Shown piece after piece: positions 51,275-60,370 of a stretch of 64,000 nt of DNA. The stretch is from Microbacterium salsuginis (GTDB lineage Bacteria; Actinomycetota; Actinomycetes; Actinomycetales; Microbacteriaceae): positions 372,001-436,000 of the forward strand of contig NZ_JABACI010000005.1 in the NCBI RefSeq assembly GCF_012524205.1, read 5' to 3'. The notes under the pieces were generated by a model. The model ran no database searches, was not told the origin of the DNA, and saw only the letters and a list, made by a program, of their open reading frames with translations. Both the position numbers and the translations under genes were made by a program. Positions within the stretch are counted from its first letter, which is position 1; each line of letters starts with the position of its first letter.

Positions 51275-52156
51275 TCACTTGTCGCTGAGCTTGTCCTTGA
51301 CCACCCCGGTCGCCTTGTCGATGATGTTCGGCTTGGCGTCGGTGCCGTACAGACGCGGGTCGGGCTGCGTCGGCGGGGGCATCGGAACGGACGTCTCGGG
51401 CCCGTCGAGATAGGTGAACTCGCCCTTTCCGTCGGGGGTCGGCCCCGATGCCCACGATCCCTCGGAGGCTGCGGCGCCGTCCGAGAAGTTGATGTACTCG
51501 TAGGCCACGTCGCGCTGCTCCTGCCCGAGCGGGAAGTTGCTCGGCACCGGCAGGTCCTCGACGCCCTCATCCCGCAGCTCCTGGGCGGCGCGGATCCACT
51601 GGTTCTGGTGCATCGTGTCGCGTGCCAGGAGGAACGACAGCAGCTCCCGAACGCCCGGATCGTCGGTCATGTTGTAGATGCGCGCGACCTGCAGGCGCCC
51701 CTGCATCTCGGCGTTGGCGTTCGCGGTGAAGTCGGCGAGCAGGTTGCCGCTCGCCGTGATGTACGAGCCCTGCCAGGGGTTGCCATTGCTGTCGACCGGG
51801 CGCACGCCGGCGCCCGCGACGATCGCGGACTGCACGTCCATCCCGCCGATCACGGCGCCCAGCACCGGATCGGATGCCGCCGCCTGTTCCGACTGCTCCA
51901 CCGGCGCCTTCTCGAGGAGCTGGGCGATCATGATCGCCAGCATCTCGACGTGACCGAACTCCTCCGCGGCGATGCCGTAGAGGAGGTCGCGATACTTGCC
52001 GGGGATATGGCAGTTCCAGGACTGGAACCCGTACTGCATGGCCACGGTGATCTCGCCGTACTGACCACCGAGGACCTCTTGCATCCGCCGGGCGTAGACG
52101 GCGTCGGGCTTGGCCGGGGACGCCGTGAACTGCAGCTCCTGCTTGTGGAAGAACAT
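51275..52156 (-). CDS. manganese catalase
   Basis: Non-haem dimanganese catalase of 293 residues that breaks hydrogen peroxide into water and oxygen. The metal ligands are visible: Glu35 in GEITVAMQY, Glu66 and His69 in AAEEFGHVEML, then Glu in NANAEMQGRL (near 148) and His in RDTMHQNQW (near 180). The C-terminal tail is Gly/Pro-rich. It is encoded alone and converges on the lipoprotein gene; 250 bases of non-coding DNA with no feature I can name separate it from the divergent DUF2231 gene. Confidence 0.93.
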   Translation of the reverse strand: MFFHKQELQFTASPAKPDAVYARRMQEVLGGQYGEITVAMQYGFQSWNCHIPGKYRDLLYGIAAEEFGHVEMLAIMIAQLLEKAPVEQSEQAAASDPVLGAVIGGMDVQSAIVAGAGVRPVDSNGNPWQGSYITASGNLLADFTANANAEMQGRLQVARIYNMTDDPGVRELLSFLLARDTMHQNQWIRAAQELRDEGVEDLPVPSNFPLGQEQRDVAYEYINFSDGAAASEGSWASGPTPDGKGEFTYLDGPETSVPMPPPTQPDPRLYGTDAKPNIIDKATGVVKDKLSDK

Positions 52157-52407
52157 CCATCACTCCTTGTCGAACTCTTCCCCCATCGCCGGCCGGAACG
52201 GCCGTCGTCCGGCGAGAGTAGGCAGGACGGTCCGAGGCTCTCAGGGGGTGGCATCCGGCCACTCAGGCGAGTAGCCTGCGCGGCCGCGTTCGCACGCGCC
52301 GGCGACTGCCACGCTCATGCCGGATGGCGCAAGCCCCCTGGCGATTGCGACGTCGGGCGCTTCACTGGGTCTATCGACGACGCACCAGCTCCTGGAGGGA
52401 TGCCGCC

Positions 52408-52914
52408 ATGTCCGAGACCACGCCACAGCACCGCGCCAAACGCCCCCGTTCGGCGATCGCCGGGCCGTACGGGCACCCGTTCCATCCGATCCTGGTGACG
52501 ATCCCGATCGGCACGTGGGCGGCCAGCCTGGTGTTCGACATCATCGCGCTGGCGTCGGACGACCCCGCGCCCTTCGTCGTGGGAGCACGGGTCCTGATCC
52601 TGATCGGCATCGTCGGCGCGGTGCTCGCGGCGGCCATCGGGCTCGTCGACTACGCCCAGCTCGCACGGGGCACGGCTGCCCGCAAGACGGCGACCGTGCA
52701 CATGGCGCTCAACCTCGGCGTGACCGTGCTCTTCCTCGTCAACCTGCTGCTGCGATGGTCGGCGGATGACGACGAGGTCAGCATCGTCGGCTTCATCCTG
52801 AGCATCGTGGCACTCGGCGCGCTCGGCGTCTCGGGATGGCTCGGCGGCAAGCTCGCCTACCACTACGGGGTGCGGGTCGCTGACGAGCGGACCCAGGCCG
52901 AGGGCTTCCGCTGA
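52408..52914 (+). CDS. DUF2231 membrane protein
   Basis: Membrane protein of 168 residues with four predicted helices (about 28-48, 58-80, 95-115 and 125-145) and the family motif GHPFHPILVTIPIGTW (about 22-37). DUF2231 proteins resemble haem-binding or redox membrane proteins, but the role is not established. ATG 52408 has a strong GGAGGG site. It diverges from the manganese catalase, which may indicate a shared oxidative-stress response. Confidence 0.85.
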   Translation: MSETTPQHRAKRPRSAIAGPYGHPFHPILVTIPIGTWAASLVFDIIALASDDPAPFVVGARVLILIGIVGAVLAAAIGLVDYAQLARGTAARKTATVHMALNLGVTVLFLVNLLLRWSADDDEVSIVGFILSIVALGALGVSGWLGGKLAYHYGVRVADERTQAEGFR

Positions 52915-52944
52915 GCCTGCACGGTTGCGACGGCTGCTCCCGAC

Positions 52945-53925
52945 TCAGCGACGGCGCAGGGCGGCGGCCGCGACCAGTACCGTGCCGGCCAGGAGCATCC
53001 CTCCGGCGAGCCGGCCCGGCCACCACCGCCAGCCGCCGGTCGATGCATCCCCACCGTCCTTCGGCGACAGGACGGTGCCCGCTGTCGGCGGTGCACCGGC
53101 CACCCGCAGCTCGACGCGGTGCTTCAGCCACGACACGACCGCGTCATAGCCGCGCGGCCACACCCCGTGAAGAATCAGGCCGGCCCGCTGCGCGTTGCCG
53201 ACGAACGTCGTGAAGCGACGGCGGTGCGGTGCGCGCACGATCGCATGGGCGACCCGTCGCGGCGACGTGGCCGGAGGAAGCGGGTGCACGCGCCGCCCGG
53301 TGAAGTTCGCGGCGTGCTGGTAGATGGGCGTGTCGATCGTGGCGGGAAGGATCAGACGCAGACGGATGCCGCTCCCCCGCAGCTCCTGACGAAGAGACTC
53401 GGCGAATCCCTGCAGACCGAACTTGCTGGTGACGTAAGGGGCGATCTCGGGCGATGCGAGGCGGGAGTACAACGACCCGACGAGGACGAGCGTTCCCCGT
53501 CCCTGTCGGCGGAAGTGCGGCAGGACTGCGCGGGCTCCGTGCACCTGGCCCATGAGGTTGGTCTCGACGACCTGACGGAAGATGCGGGACGGCGTCCGTT
53601 CGAACGCGCCGTAGCTCATGACCCCCGCGTTGCCGACCCACACGTCGATACGACCGAACTCGGCGATCGCCTCGGCCGCGAGGGCATCCACCGCCTCTTC
53701 GCGCCCGACATCCGTCGCGATCGCGCGCACTCGGGCGCCGAGGGTGCGGCATTCGTCGGCCACCGGCTTCAGCGCGGTGGCGCTTCGCGAGGCGAGCACC
53801 AGCCGGCTCCCGCGACGGGCGAACTCGCGCGCTGTCGCACGGCCGATCCCGCTGGACGCGCCCGTGATCACCACCACCGGCGAATTCTCCGACGGAGTGG
53901 CGCGAGTCATCCGGAAGGGTCCCAT
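52945..53925 (-). CDS. SDR-family oxidoreductase with C-terminal membrane anchor
   Basis: Short-chain dehydrogenase of 326 residues. The cofactor site is VVITGASSGIGRATA (about 19-33), NAG is at about 100, and the catalytic Tyr and Lys are in PYVTSKFGLQGF (about 165-176). Beyond the normal fold is a linker and a C-terminal membrane helix (about 297-320) ending in Arg residues, so the enzyme is probably tethered to the membrane. The ATG at 53925 is seven bases after TACTGT (leaderless); ATG 53928 and 53910 are alternatives. Substrate unknown. Confidence 0.82.
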   Translation of the reverse strand: MGPFRMTRATPSENSPVVVITGASSGIGRATAREFARRGSRLVLASRSATALKPVADECRTLGARVRAIATDVGREEAVDALAAEAIAEFGRIDVWVGNAGVMSYGAFERTPSRIFRQVVETNLMGQVHGARAVLPHFRRQGRGTLVLVGSLYSRLASPEIAPYVTSKFGLQGFAESLRQELRGSGIRLRLILPATIDTPIYQHAANFTGRRVHPLPPATSPRRVAHAIVRAPHRRRFTTFVGNAQRAGLILHGVWPRGYDAVVSWLKHRVELRVAGAPPTAGTVLSPKDGGDASTGGWRWWPGRLAGGMLLAGTVLVAAAALRRR

Positions 53926-53981
53926 CATCGGGACAGTACGGGCCCTCGTCCGCACGCACCTAGCCCTTGACAGATCGGCCG

Positions 53982-54866
53982 CTACACGCCCGCCATCAGT
54001 TCGTCGAGCACGCGACGCGCGAATTCCGCCTGCCCCGGCGGCTTGTTGGTGATCATGATGAGCCCCTTCCACAGTGCCCACCCCCGACCGCGCGCCCACG
54101 TGGCTTCGTCGACATCGAGCCGTCGGTGGAACTCCTCGCGCGCCCGACCCCGGAAGAGCGTCCACCGCATCACGGTGTCGCACGCGGGGTCACCCACCGC
54201 CGAACAGCCGAAGTCGATCACGCCCGACAGGCGACCGTCCGTGAGAAGCAGGTTGTTCACCGACACGTCGCCGTGGAACCAGACGTCGGGTCCGAGGAAC
54301 GTCGCGGCCAGGGCGTCTCGCCAGATGCCCGCAGCGATGTCGCGCTCACGCCCGTGCACGCGATGCAGGATGTCGCCCATCTCCTCGTCCCAGTGCTCGA
54401 GCGAGCCACCCCGGAATGCGCTGTGCAGACCCGGCCGAGGCGCATCCGCCGTCACCGGGACCTGACGCAGGGCGACCAGGAAATCGGCGAGATCGCCGGC
54501 CAGCGCCACCGGATCGTCCAGTCGAGCCGTCGCAGCGGGCTCGCCGCTCAGCCATCCGTACACCGACCACGGCGCCGGGAACGCCTCGGACGGCGCCCCG
54601 ACCCCACGCACCTCCGGCACGGGCAGCGACAGATGCGGCGCCAGACGCGGCAGCCACCGCTGCTCCTTGGCCACCTGCGGCACGTAGCCCGGTGCCGCGG
54701 GCAGCCTCACGAGCAGGTCGTCGCCCAGCCGGAACATCCGATGATCGTTGCCGCCACGCTCGATCGGCCGAAGAGGCAGATCCGCCCATTGCGGAAACTG
54801 GATCGCGACGAGGTCGCGAGCGAGGCACGCGTCGATCCTCGACGCGTCGATGGCGTTCTGGGTCAC
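53982..54866 (-). CDS. aminoglycoside phosphotransferase-fold kinase
   Basis: APH-fold phosphotransferase of 294 residues. The catalytic loop WFHGDVSVNNLL is at about 193-204 and the metal site GVIDFGCSAVGDPACD at about 212-227. It belongs to the same broad family as the protein at 7968 but is clearly distinct. A role in resistance cannot be assumed. The GTG at 54866 is six bases after TACCGT, a leaderless start; longer in-frame readings lack support. Confidence 0.85.
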   Translation of the reverse strand: MTQNAIDASRIDACLARDLVAIQFPQWADLPLRPIERGGNDHRMFRLGDDLLVRLPAAPGYVPQVAKEQRWLPRLAPHLSLPVPEVRGVGAPSEAFPAPWSVYGWLSGEPAATARLDDPVALAGDLADFLVALRQVPVTADAPRPGLHSAFRGGSLEHWDEEMGDILHRVHGRERDIAAGIWRDALAATFLGPDVWFHGDVSVNNLLLTDGRLSGVIDFGCSAVGDPACDTVMRWTLFRGRAREEFHRRLDVDEATWARGRGWALWKGLIMITNKPPGQAEFARRVLDELMAGV

Positions 54867-54872
54867 CGATCC

Positions 54873-54878
54873 ACGGTA
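54873..54878 (-). promoter_or_regulatory. -10 box of leaderless promoter
   Basis: TACCGT on the minus strand, six bases before the GTG at 54866. Confidence 0.5.
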
Positions 54879-54888
54879 CCCGGCGCCG

Positions 54889-55242
54889 TCATCGACCGGC
54901 GGCGCGGACCTGCTGACGCCAGTCCTCCGGCACACGCCCCGCCGGTCCCGGCGCGGGCTGATCGTCGGGGCGGCTCGTCGGGGGCGCAAGGGGCGGACCG
55001 CTCGCCCAGTCCTCACTCGCGTAGTCCCACCACCAGTCCTCGCCCGGTTCGAAGCTCTGGATCAGGCGATGACCGGTCTCACGCGCGTGCGCGGAAGCGT
55101 GTCGCCCCAGCGACGAGTCGCAACAGCCGACGTGACCGCACGCGGCGCATCGGCGCAGGTGGACCCACCAGGATCGCTCGTCCTCGCATTCCAGGCACCC
55201 CGTGCCGCTCGGCTCCGCCGACACATCGATGACGTCCGACAC
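54889..55242 (-). CDS. UBP-type zinc finger protein
   Basis: Small cytoplasmic protein of 117 residues with a zinc-finger fold related to the ubiquitin-binding UBP (ZnF-UBP) domain. Likely metal ligands are Cys16, Cys19, Cys32, Cys35, Cys40 or 41, His48, His52 and His58. The C-terminal 45 residues are Pro-rich and disordered. Bacteria have no ubiquitin, so the domain presumably binds a C-terminal peptide or another carrier. It is 31 bases after the cNMP-domain flavoprotein, in probable operon, so it may be that enzyme's partner or substrate adaptor. Confidence 0.88.
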   Translation of the reverse strand: MSDVIDVSAEPSGTGCLECEDERSWWVHLRRCAACGHVGCCDSSLGRHASAHARETGHRLIQSFEPGEDWWWDYASEDWASGPPLAPPTSRPDDQPAPGPAGRVPEDWRQQVRAAGR

Positions 55243-55273
55243 CGTCTCTCCTCTCGTCCTGAGCGGCCGGCGC

Positions 55274-56905
55274 TCAGCCGGCGAGGGCGCGATGCACCGA
55301 CGCGACCGCGCTGGAGCCCTCGCCGACCGCGGCGGCGACTCGCTTCATGGATCCGCGTCGGACGTCGCCCGCAGCGAAGACACGCGGCGTCGACGTCTCG
55401 AACGGCAACGGTTCCCTTCCCAGTCGCTGCCAGTGCTCGAGCGGCTGCCAAGCGATGTCGGTCCCAGTGCGGAGGAACCCGTCGGGATCACGGTCGAGCG
55501 ACGACAGCCAGCCGGTGGCTGGATCGGCACCGATGAAGCAGAACAGGCCTCGCGCGTCGACTTCGCCCACTCGATCGATATGGACGCGTTCCAGGAGATC
55601 CCCGCCGTCGAGCCCGACCACGTTGGCGCCGGTGTGCACCTGGATCCGCGGGTCCTCCAGCAGGCGGTCGACGAGATACGACGACATGCGGCGACCGAGA
55701 TCCTCGCCACGCACGACCAGGTGCACGGGGCATCCGTTCGCGGCGAGATACAGCGACGCCTGGCCCGCCGAGTTCGCGCCGCCGACCACCACGACCGGCG
55801 ACTCCATCACCTGGCGCAGTTCGAGCTGGGTCGCCGCGTAGTAGATGCCCGAGCGTTCGAAGTCCGGCCATCGATCGAGGTTCAGTCGACGGTAGGCGGC
55901 ACCGGACGTGACAATGGTGCTCCGGGCACGGATCACGCGGCCGTCAGCCAGCGTGACGTCGAGCAGATCGTCGACCGACGCGAGGGCCACCGCCTCGCAG
56001 GGCGCGTACACGCGCACGCCGAACTTCAGAGCCTGCAGGCTCGCCTGTCCGATGAGGTCGCCGCCGCTGACGCCGAAGGGGAAGCCGAGGAAGTTCTCGA
56101 TACGCGAGGTCGAAGCCGCCTGGCCGCCAGGCGCGACGGCATCCAGCAGCACCGTGCTGAGCCCCTCGGAGGCGCCGTAGATCGCGGCTGCCAGGCCGGC
56201 GGGTCCGCCGCCGATCACGACGAGGTCGACGATCTCGTCGCCGTTGGACTCGTAGCTCAAGCCCAGCCGGTCGGCCACCAGCCCTGGTGTCGCACGGATG
56301 ATCGGCTCGCCCTGGATGTACGCGATCGGCAGGTCCTCGGCGGTGACGCCGAGCTTCGCGTGCTTGCCGATCTCAACGGGCGAGACAGCGACCGACTTGT
56401 GCACCAGATCGAGCCGTTCCGCGAACCGCTGCAAGGCCAGGAAGTCCCGGGATGAGCTCTCGCCGATGAACTTCAACGTCAGGGCGGCAGGGCCTCGCCG
56501 CAGCGCCTCACGCCGCGCCCACAGTGCGTGCAGGACGAGGTCGCACAGATCGTCGTCTTCGGCCATGAGCCGGCGCAGCTCGGCGCGGGATACGCGCAGC
56601 ACTCGGGTGGGCTCGGTCGCGCGGGCGGACAGGAACGCCCCCTGCCCGTTGAGCAGTCCCAGCTCGCCGACGAACGAGCGTGGTCCCATGCGCTCGAGAA
56701 CGGCTTCCTCGATCCAGAACAGCGAGTCGCGCACGACCTCGACTTCGCCCTCCTCCACGAGGATCAGGTCGTAGTCTCGATCGCCGGATCGGAAGAGGTA
56801 GTCGCCCGCGGCGACCGAGTCGGCGACTCCGAAGCCGCACAGGCGCTGCCATTGCGCATCCGACATCTCGGGGTTCTGGAGAGGGTCCAGCGTGTGGGTG
56901 TCCAT
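55274..56905 (-). CDS. thioredoxin-reductase-like flavoprotein with cNMP-binding domain, no CxxC
   Basis: Protein of 543 residues. Residues 1-130 form a cyclic-nucleotide-binding (Crp-type) fold, with the phosphate-cassette-like FVGELGLLNGQGAFLSARA (about 78-96). Residues 150-220 link to a thioredoxin-reductase-like module: FAD site VVIGGGPAGLAAAIYG (about 229-244) and NADPH site VVVGGANSAGQASLYL (about 372-387). At the place where thioredoxin reductase has CATC the sequence reads YYAAT (355-359), so the redox disulfide is missing. It therefore probably passes electrons to a partner protein or acceptor other than thioredoxin, under control of a nucleotide. It is followed by the UBP zinc-finger gene and starts ten bases after nhaA. 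Confidence 0.9.
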   Translation of the reverse strand: MDTHTLDPLQNPEMSDAQWQRLCGFGVADSVAAGDYLFRSGDRDYDLILVEEGEVEVVRDSLFWIEEAVLERMGPRSFVGELGLLNGQGAFLSARATEPTRVLRVSRAELRRLMAEDDDLCDLVLHALWARREALRRGPAALTLKFIGESSSRDFLALQRFAERLDLVHKSVAVSPVEIGKHAKLGVTAEDLPIAYIQGEPIIRATPGLVADRLGLSYESNGDEIVDLVVIGGGPAGLAAAIYGASEGLSTVLLDAVAPGGQAASTSRIENFLGFPFGVSGGDLIGQASLQALKFGVRVYAPCEAVALASVDDLLDVTLADGRVIRARSTIVTSGAAYRRLNLDRWPDFERSGIYYAATQLELRQVMESPVVVVGGANSAGQASLYLAANGCPVHLVVRGEDLGRRMSSYLVDRLLEDPRIQVHTGANVVGLDGGDLLERVHIDRVGEVDARGLFCFIGADPATGWLSSLDRDPDGFLRTGTDIAWQPLEHWQRLGREPLPFETSTPRVFAAGDVRRGSMKRVAAAVGEGSSAVASVHRALAG

Positions 56906-56915
56906 CGCGACCAGG

Positions 56916-58817
56916 TTAGTGAGCCGCGGGGGTCTCGGGGTCGATCTGCGCGGAATCGGGCGCCGTCCGCTCGAGCGCGCGGATCAGTGACTGCGCGTCG
57001 TACGGGCCGGTGTGCCGGCGGCCGTTGATGAACAGCGTCGGCACGGACGTGATGCCCATGGCCTCGGCATCCAGGATGTCGTCCTGCACCCTGCCGGTGA
57101 CCTCGGGCGAAGTGAGATCGCGTTCGAACCGCTCGACATCCAGGCCGAGGTCGCGCGCAAGCCGGACGATGTCTGAGGGGCGCTGGTTCTCCTGGTCGGC
57201 GAACAGACCGCGTTCAAACTCGAAGAAGCGGCCCTGCAGAGCCGCGGCCTCCGAGGCTTCCGCCCCCGCGAGCGCGTTGGGGTGGTATTGCGTGAGCGGC
57301 GCGTGGCGCCACACGTAGCGCAGCCGGTCGCCGAGCACGCCGTGGACCTCTTGGATCGAACCGGAGGCCTTGAGGCAGAAGCCGCACTGGAAGTCGCCGT
57401 ACTCCACGATCGTGTAGGGCGCATCGGCCGGCCCGAAGACGTGGTCGCGGCGCGGGTCGACCGGGCGGGCGAGAGTCTGGCGCGTGTCGCCGCCCGGGCG
57501 GACGGCATCCGAGATCCGGAAGATGAGCGTGGCGAAGAGGAATGCGATGACGGATGCCGCGAGCACGCCCACGCGCGCCTCGTTCTGAGCCTGCTCGTCG
57601 CTGATCGACAGGTCCACGATGAACAGCGAGATCGTGAAGCCGATGCCGCACAGCGCCGCCCCGCCGGCGATGCGGTCCAGGGTGAGCCCGGGGCCGAACT
57701 CGCCGATCCGCAGCAGCTTCATGACGGCCGCGGAGCCGAACACGCCGAGCATCTTGCCGACCACGAGGCCGACCACGATCCCCCAGGTGAGGGGCGAGAC
57801 GAGAGCGCCCGACAGGATCTCGGGACTGAGCACCACCCCCGCGTTGGCGAGGGCGAACAGCGGCAGGATGACGTAGGCGATGTACGGCGCGTAGGCGCTC
57901 TGGAGCCGCTCGTTGATCGAGATCGACTCGCGCAGGCTGTTCGCCGCAGCGCGCGCATATTCGCTGTTCGGCGACTGCCGAAAGGTGCGTGCGAGTTCGA
58001 GGGCATGCTCGACGTCGCGACGATCGGGACGGTAGACCGGCACGAGCAGCGCGATGGCGACGCCGGCGAGAGTCGGGTGCACGCCGGACGCGAGGAATGC
58101 CAGCCACACGATGATGGCCAGGGTCGCGTACACGGGTCCGCGCCCCGTCGGCAGGTACCGCGTGAAGAACACCCCTGCCAGTCCGACGGCCGCGATGAGA
58201 AGCGGCAGAGGCTGGAAGTTCTCGGTGTAGACGAGCGCGATGATCGAGAGCGCTCCGATGTCGTCGACGACCGCCAGCGCGAGGAGGAAGACGCGCAGCC
58301 GGCCCGGGACCCGCGGGCCGACCAGCGCCAGCGCGCCGACCAGGAAGGCGGTGTCGGTCGAGATCACCACGCCCCATGCCTGCTCGTAGCCGGAGCCGCG
58401 AGCGATGAGGACGAACAGCAGTGCCGGCAGGGCGAGGCCTGCGATCGCGGCGACGACCGGCACCATGGCGCGCGACCAGCTCGTGAGCTCGCCGATCGCG
58501 AACTCGCGACGCACCTCGAGGCCGACGGTGAAGAAGAAGATCGCCATGAGCGCATCGTTCACGAGCGCGTGCAGGGTGAAGTCGAGCTGGATGTCGCCGA
58601 CGCCGACCGAGAGGTGCGTCTCCCAGAACGACTCGTACGATCCGGTGGCGACGTTGGCCCACACGATGGCCGCGAAGGTCGCGAGCAGCAGCAGCAGGGC
58701 GCCGATGCGATTCTGGCCGACCGCCCGAATCTTGTCGGCGATCGAGCGGCGCGTGCGCGAGCGATCGTCGACCTCTTCGGGGTCGGGTGAGCGCTGGATG
58801 ACCGTGAGATTGTCCAC
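56916..58817 (-). CDS. nhaA: NhaA sodium/proton antiporter fused to DsbA-like domain
   Basis: Fusion of 633 residues. Residues 28-440 are an NhaA antiporter, with the ion-binding pair Asp185-Asp186 in LAVVDDIGALS, the TDTAF unwound helix (about 154-158) and Lys355 in VVGKMLG. Residues 455-625 are a DsbA/thioredoxin-4 domain, with active site CGFC (478-481) in YGDFQCGFCLKASG and a cis-proline in SVPTLFINGRR. The normal NhaA is about 390 residues. The C-terminal domain would follow the last helix; its side of the membrane must be tested. GTG 58817 is the start. The cNMP flavoprotein gene begins ten bases after its stop. Confidence 0.93.
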   Translation of the reverse strand: MDNLTVIQRSPDPEEVDDRSRTRRSIADKIRAVGQNRIGALLLLLATFAAIVWANVATGSYESFWETHLSVGVGDIQLDFTLHALVNDALMAIFFFTVGLEVRREFAIGELTSWSRAMVPVVAAIAGLALPALLFVLIARGSGYEQAWGVVISTDTAFLVGALALVGPRVPGRLRVFLLALAVVDDIGALSIIALVYTENFQPLPLLIAAVGLAGVFFTRYLPTGRGPVYATLAIIVWLAFLASGVHPTLAGVAIALLVPVYRPDRRDVEHALELARTFRQSPNSEYARAAANSLRESISINERLQSAYAPYIAYVILPLFALANAGVVLSPEILSGALVSPLTWGIVVGLVVGKMLGVFGSAAVMKLLRIGEFGPGLTLDRIAGGAALCGIGFTISLFIVDLSISDEQAQNEARVGVLAASVIAFLFATLIFRISDAVRPGGDTRQTLARPVDPRRDHVFGPADAPYTIVEYGDFQCGFCLKASGSIQEVHGVLGDRLRYVWRHAPLTQYHPNALAGAEASEAAALQGRFFEFERGLFADQENQRPSDIVRLARDLGLDVERFERDLTSPEVTGRVQDDILDAEAMGITSVPTLFINGRRHTGPYDAQSLIRALERTAPDSAQIDPETPAAH

Positions 58818-58894
58818 TGCTCGGAATTCTCGCACGCGAGGCGCACCGGCAGGGCGGTGTGACGGATGCTGCCACCAGGGCTCGCGGGCCGTTC

Positions 58895-60370
58895 TCAGCC
58901 GTGCGGCGAGAGGTCGGGCAACGCCCGTGTGCCGAAGTCGTGACGCAGCGCGCTCCGCGCGGCGAACCAGCCCGCCAGGCCGTGGACGCCCGGGCCGGGC
59001 GACGCCGACGCCGACGCCAGATACACGCCGGGAATCGGCGTGTGCCACGGGTCGCTGCTGAGCACGGGACGGCGCAGCATCTGCCACAGCGTGGGAGCCC
59101 CGGCACCGATGTCCCCGCCGGGGTAGTTGGGGTTGTGCCGCTCGACGTCGACGGCGCTGCGCGAGCTCGTGGCGAGGATCGTGTCGCGGAAGCCGGGCGC
59201 GAACCGCTCGATCTGGCGGATCACCGCCTCCTGCCGATCCACCGGACTCCGCGCCGGCACGTGAGTGTAGGTCCACAGCGTGTGCGTTCCGGCCGGAGCA
59301 CGGCTGGGATCGAACAGCGAAGGCTGCGAGACCAGCACGTAGGGACGCTCGGGAAGGCGGCCGCGGTTGACGTCGTTCTCGGCGTCGGCGATCTCAGCCC
59401 TGGTGCCGCCGACATGCACCGTCCCGGCCCTTCGGATCTCCGGCTCGGCCCACGGCACCGGCTCGCTCAGTGCGAAGTCGACCTTCGCGACGCCACCGCC
59501 ATAACGGAACTGCTCGAGGGGACGGCGGTATCGTGGCGGCATCGCGTCGCCGGCCATGCGCACCAGCGCGCGGGGAGTGACGTCGAGCAGTGTGACCCGA
59601 GCCCGCGGCAGCTCGCGCAGCGACGCCACCTCGTGTCCGAGGACGAGTTCGCCTTCATGTGCGCGCAGATCATCGACCATCGCGTCGATGATCGCCTGGC
59701 TGCCGCCCACGGGGATGGGCCACCCACGGGCGTGAGCATAGGCGTGGAGAGCGAGCCCGGCGCCCGCGGCAGCGAGGCTCGGCTGCGACAGGATCGTGTG
59801 CGCCGCGACGCCGGTGAGCATCGCCGGTGCGACATCATCGCCGAAACGCACGTTCCACAGCGGACTGCCCTGCTCCAGGGCGCGCAGCCCGAACGCGAGC
59901 GCGGTGACAGGGTCGCGCGGCACACGCAGGAGCGGGCCCCCGGTGAACTCCGCCACCGCGGTCGAGCGCTCGACGAGCGGCCTCATCAGTCGCTCGTATG
60001 CGCCGCCGTCACGCCCCAGCATCTCGCGTGTGCGGTTGAGGTCGTGATAGGCGATACCGGCGCGACCGCCATCGAGCGGGTGCGCGAACGAGATCTCGGG
60101 GGTGACGAACTTCACGCGCTCGCGCAGACCGAACTCGCGAAAGAATCGCGATTCGAACGCCAGCGGGTGCACGGCCGAGCACACGTCGTGCCGGTAGCCG
60201 GGCAAGGTCAGCTCCTTCGTCGCCGCGCCGCCGCCTGCCTGATCCGCACGTTCGTAGACGCGCACTCGCAGACCCGCGCGGGCGAGGGTCACCGCCGCGG
60301 CTAGGCCGTTCGGCCCTGCCCCCACCACCACCGCATCCAGATCGGCGGTGCTGCGCGTGTCGTCGCTCAC
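58895..60370 (-). CDS. phytoene-desaturase-like FAD oxidoreductase
   Basis: FAD-dependent amine-oxidase/phytoene-desaturase-fold protein of 491 residues. The dinucleotide motif is AVVVGAGPNGLAAAVTLARAG in outline at about 13-33, with the acidic base of the ribose site in VYERADQAGGGAAT (about 38-51). The C-terminal FAD motif is PGVYLASASASPGPGVHGL (about 450-468). Homologues act on carotenoids and other hydrophobic substrates, but no carotenoid genes are nearby. It overlaps the SRPBCC gene by four bases. Confidence 0.88.
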   Translation of the reverse strand: MSDDTRSTADLDAVVVGAGPNGLAAAVTLARAGLRVRVYERADQAGGGAATKELTLPGYRHDVCSAVHPLAFESRFFREFGLRERVKFVTPEISFAHPLDGGRAGIAYHDLNRTREMLGRDGGAYERLMRPLVERSTAVAEFTGGPLLRVPRDPVTALAFGLRALEQGSPLWNVRFGDDVAPAMLTGVAAHTILSQPSLAAAGAGLALHAYAHARGWPIPVGGSQAIIDAMVDDLRAHEGELVLGHEVASLRELPRARVTLLDVTPRALVRMAGDAMPPRYRRPLEQFRYGGGVAKVDFALSEPVPWAEPEIRRAGTVHVGGTRAEIADAENDVNRGRLPERPYVLVSQPSLFDPSRAPAGTHTLWTYTHVPARSPVDRQEAVIRQIERFAPGFRDTILATSSRSAVDVERHNPNYPGGDIGAGAPTLWQMLRRPVLSSDPWHTPIPGVYLASASASPGPGVHGLAGWFAARSALRHDFGTRALPDLSPHG

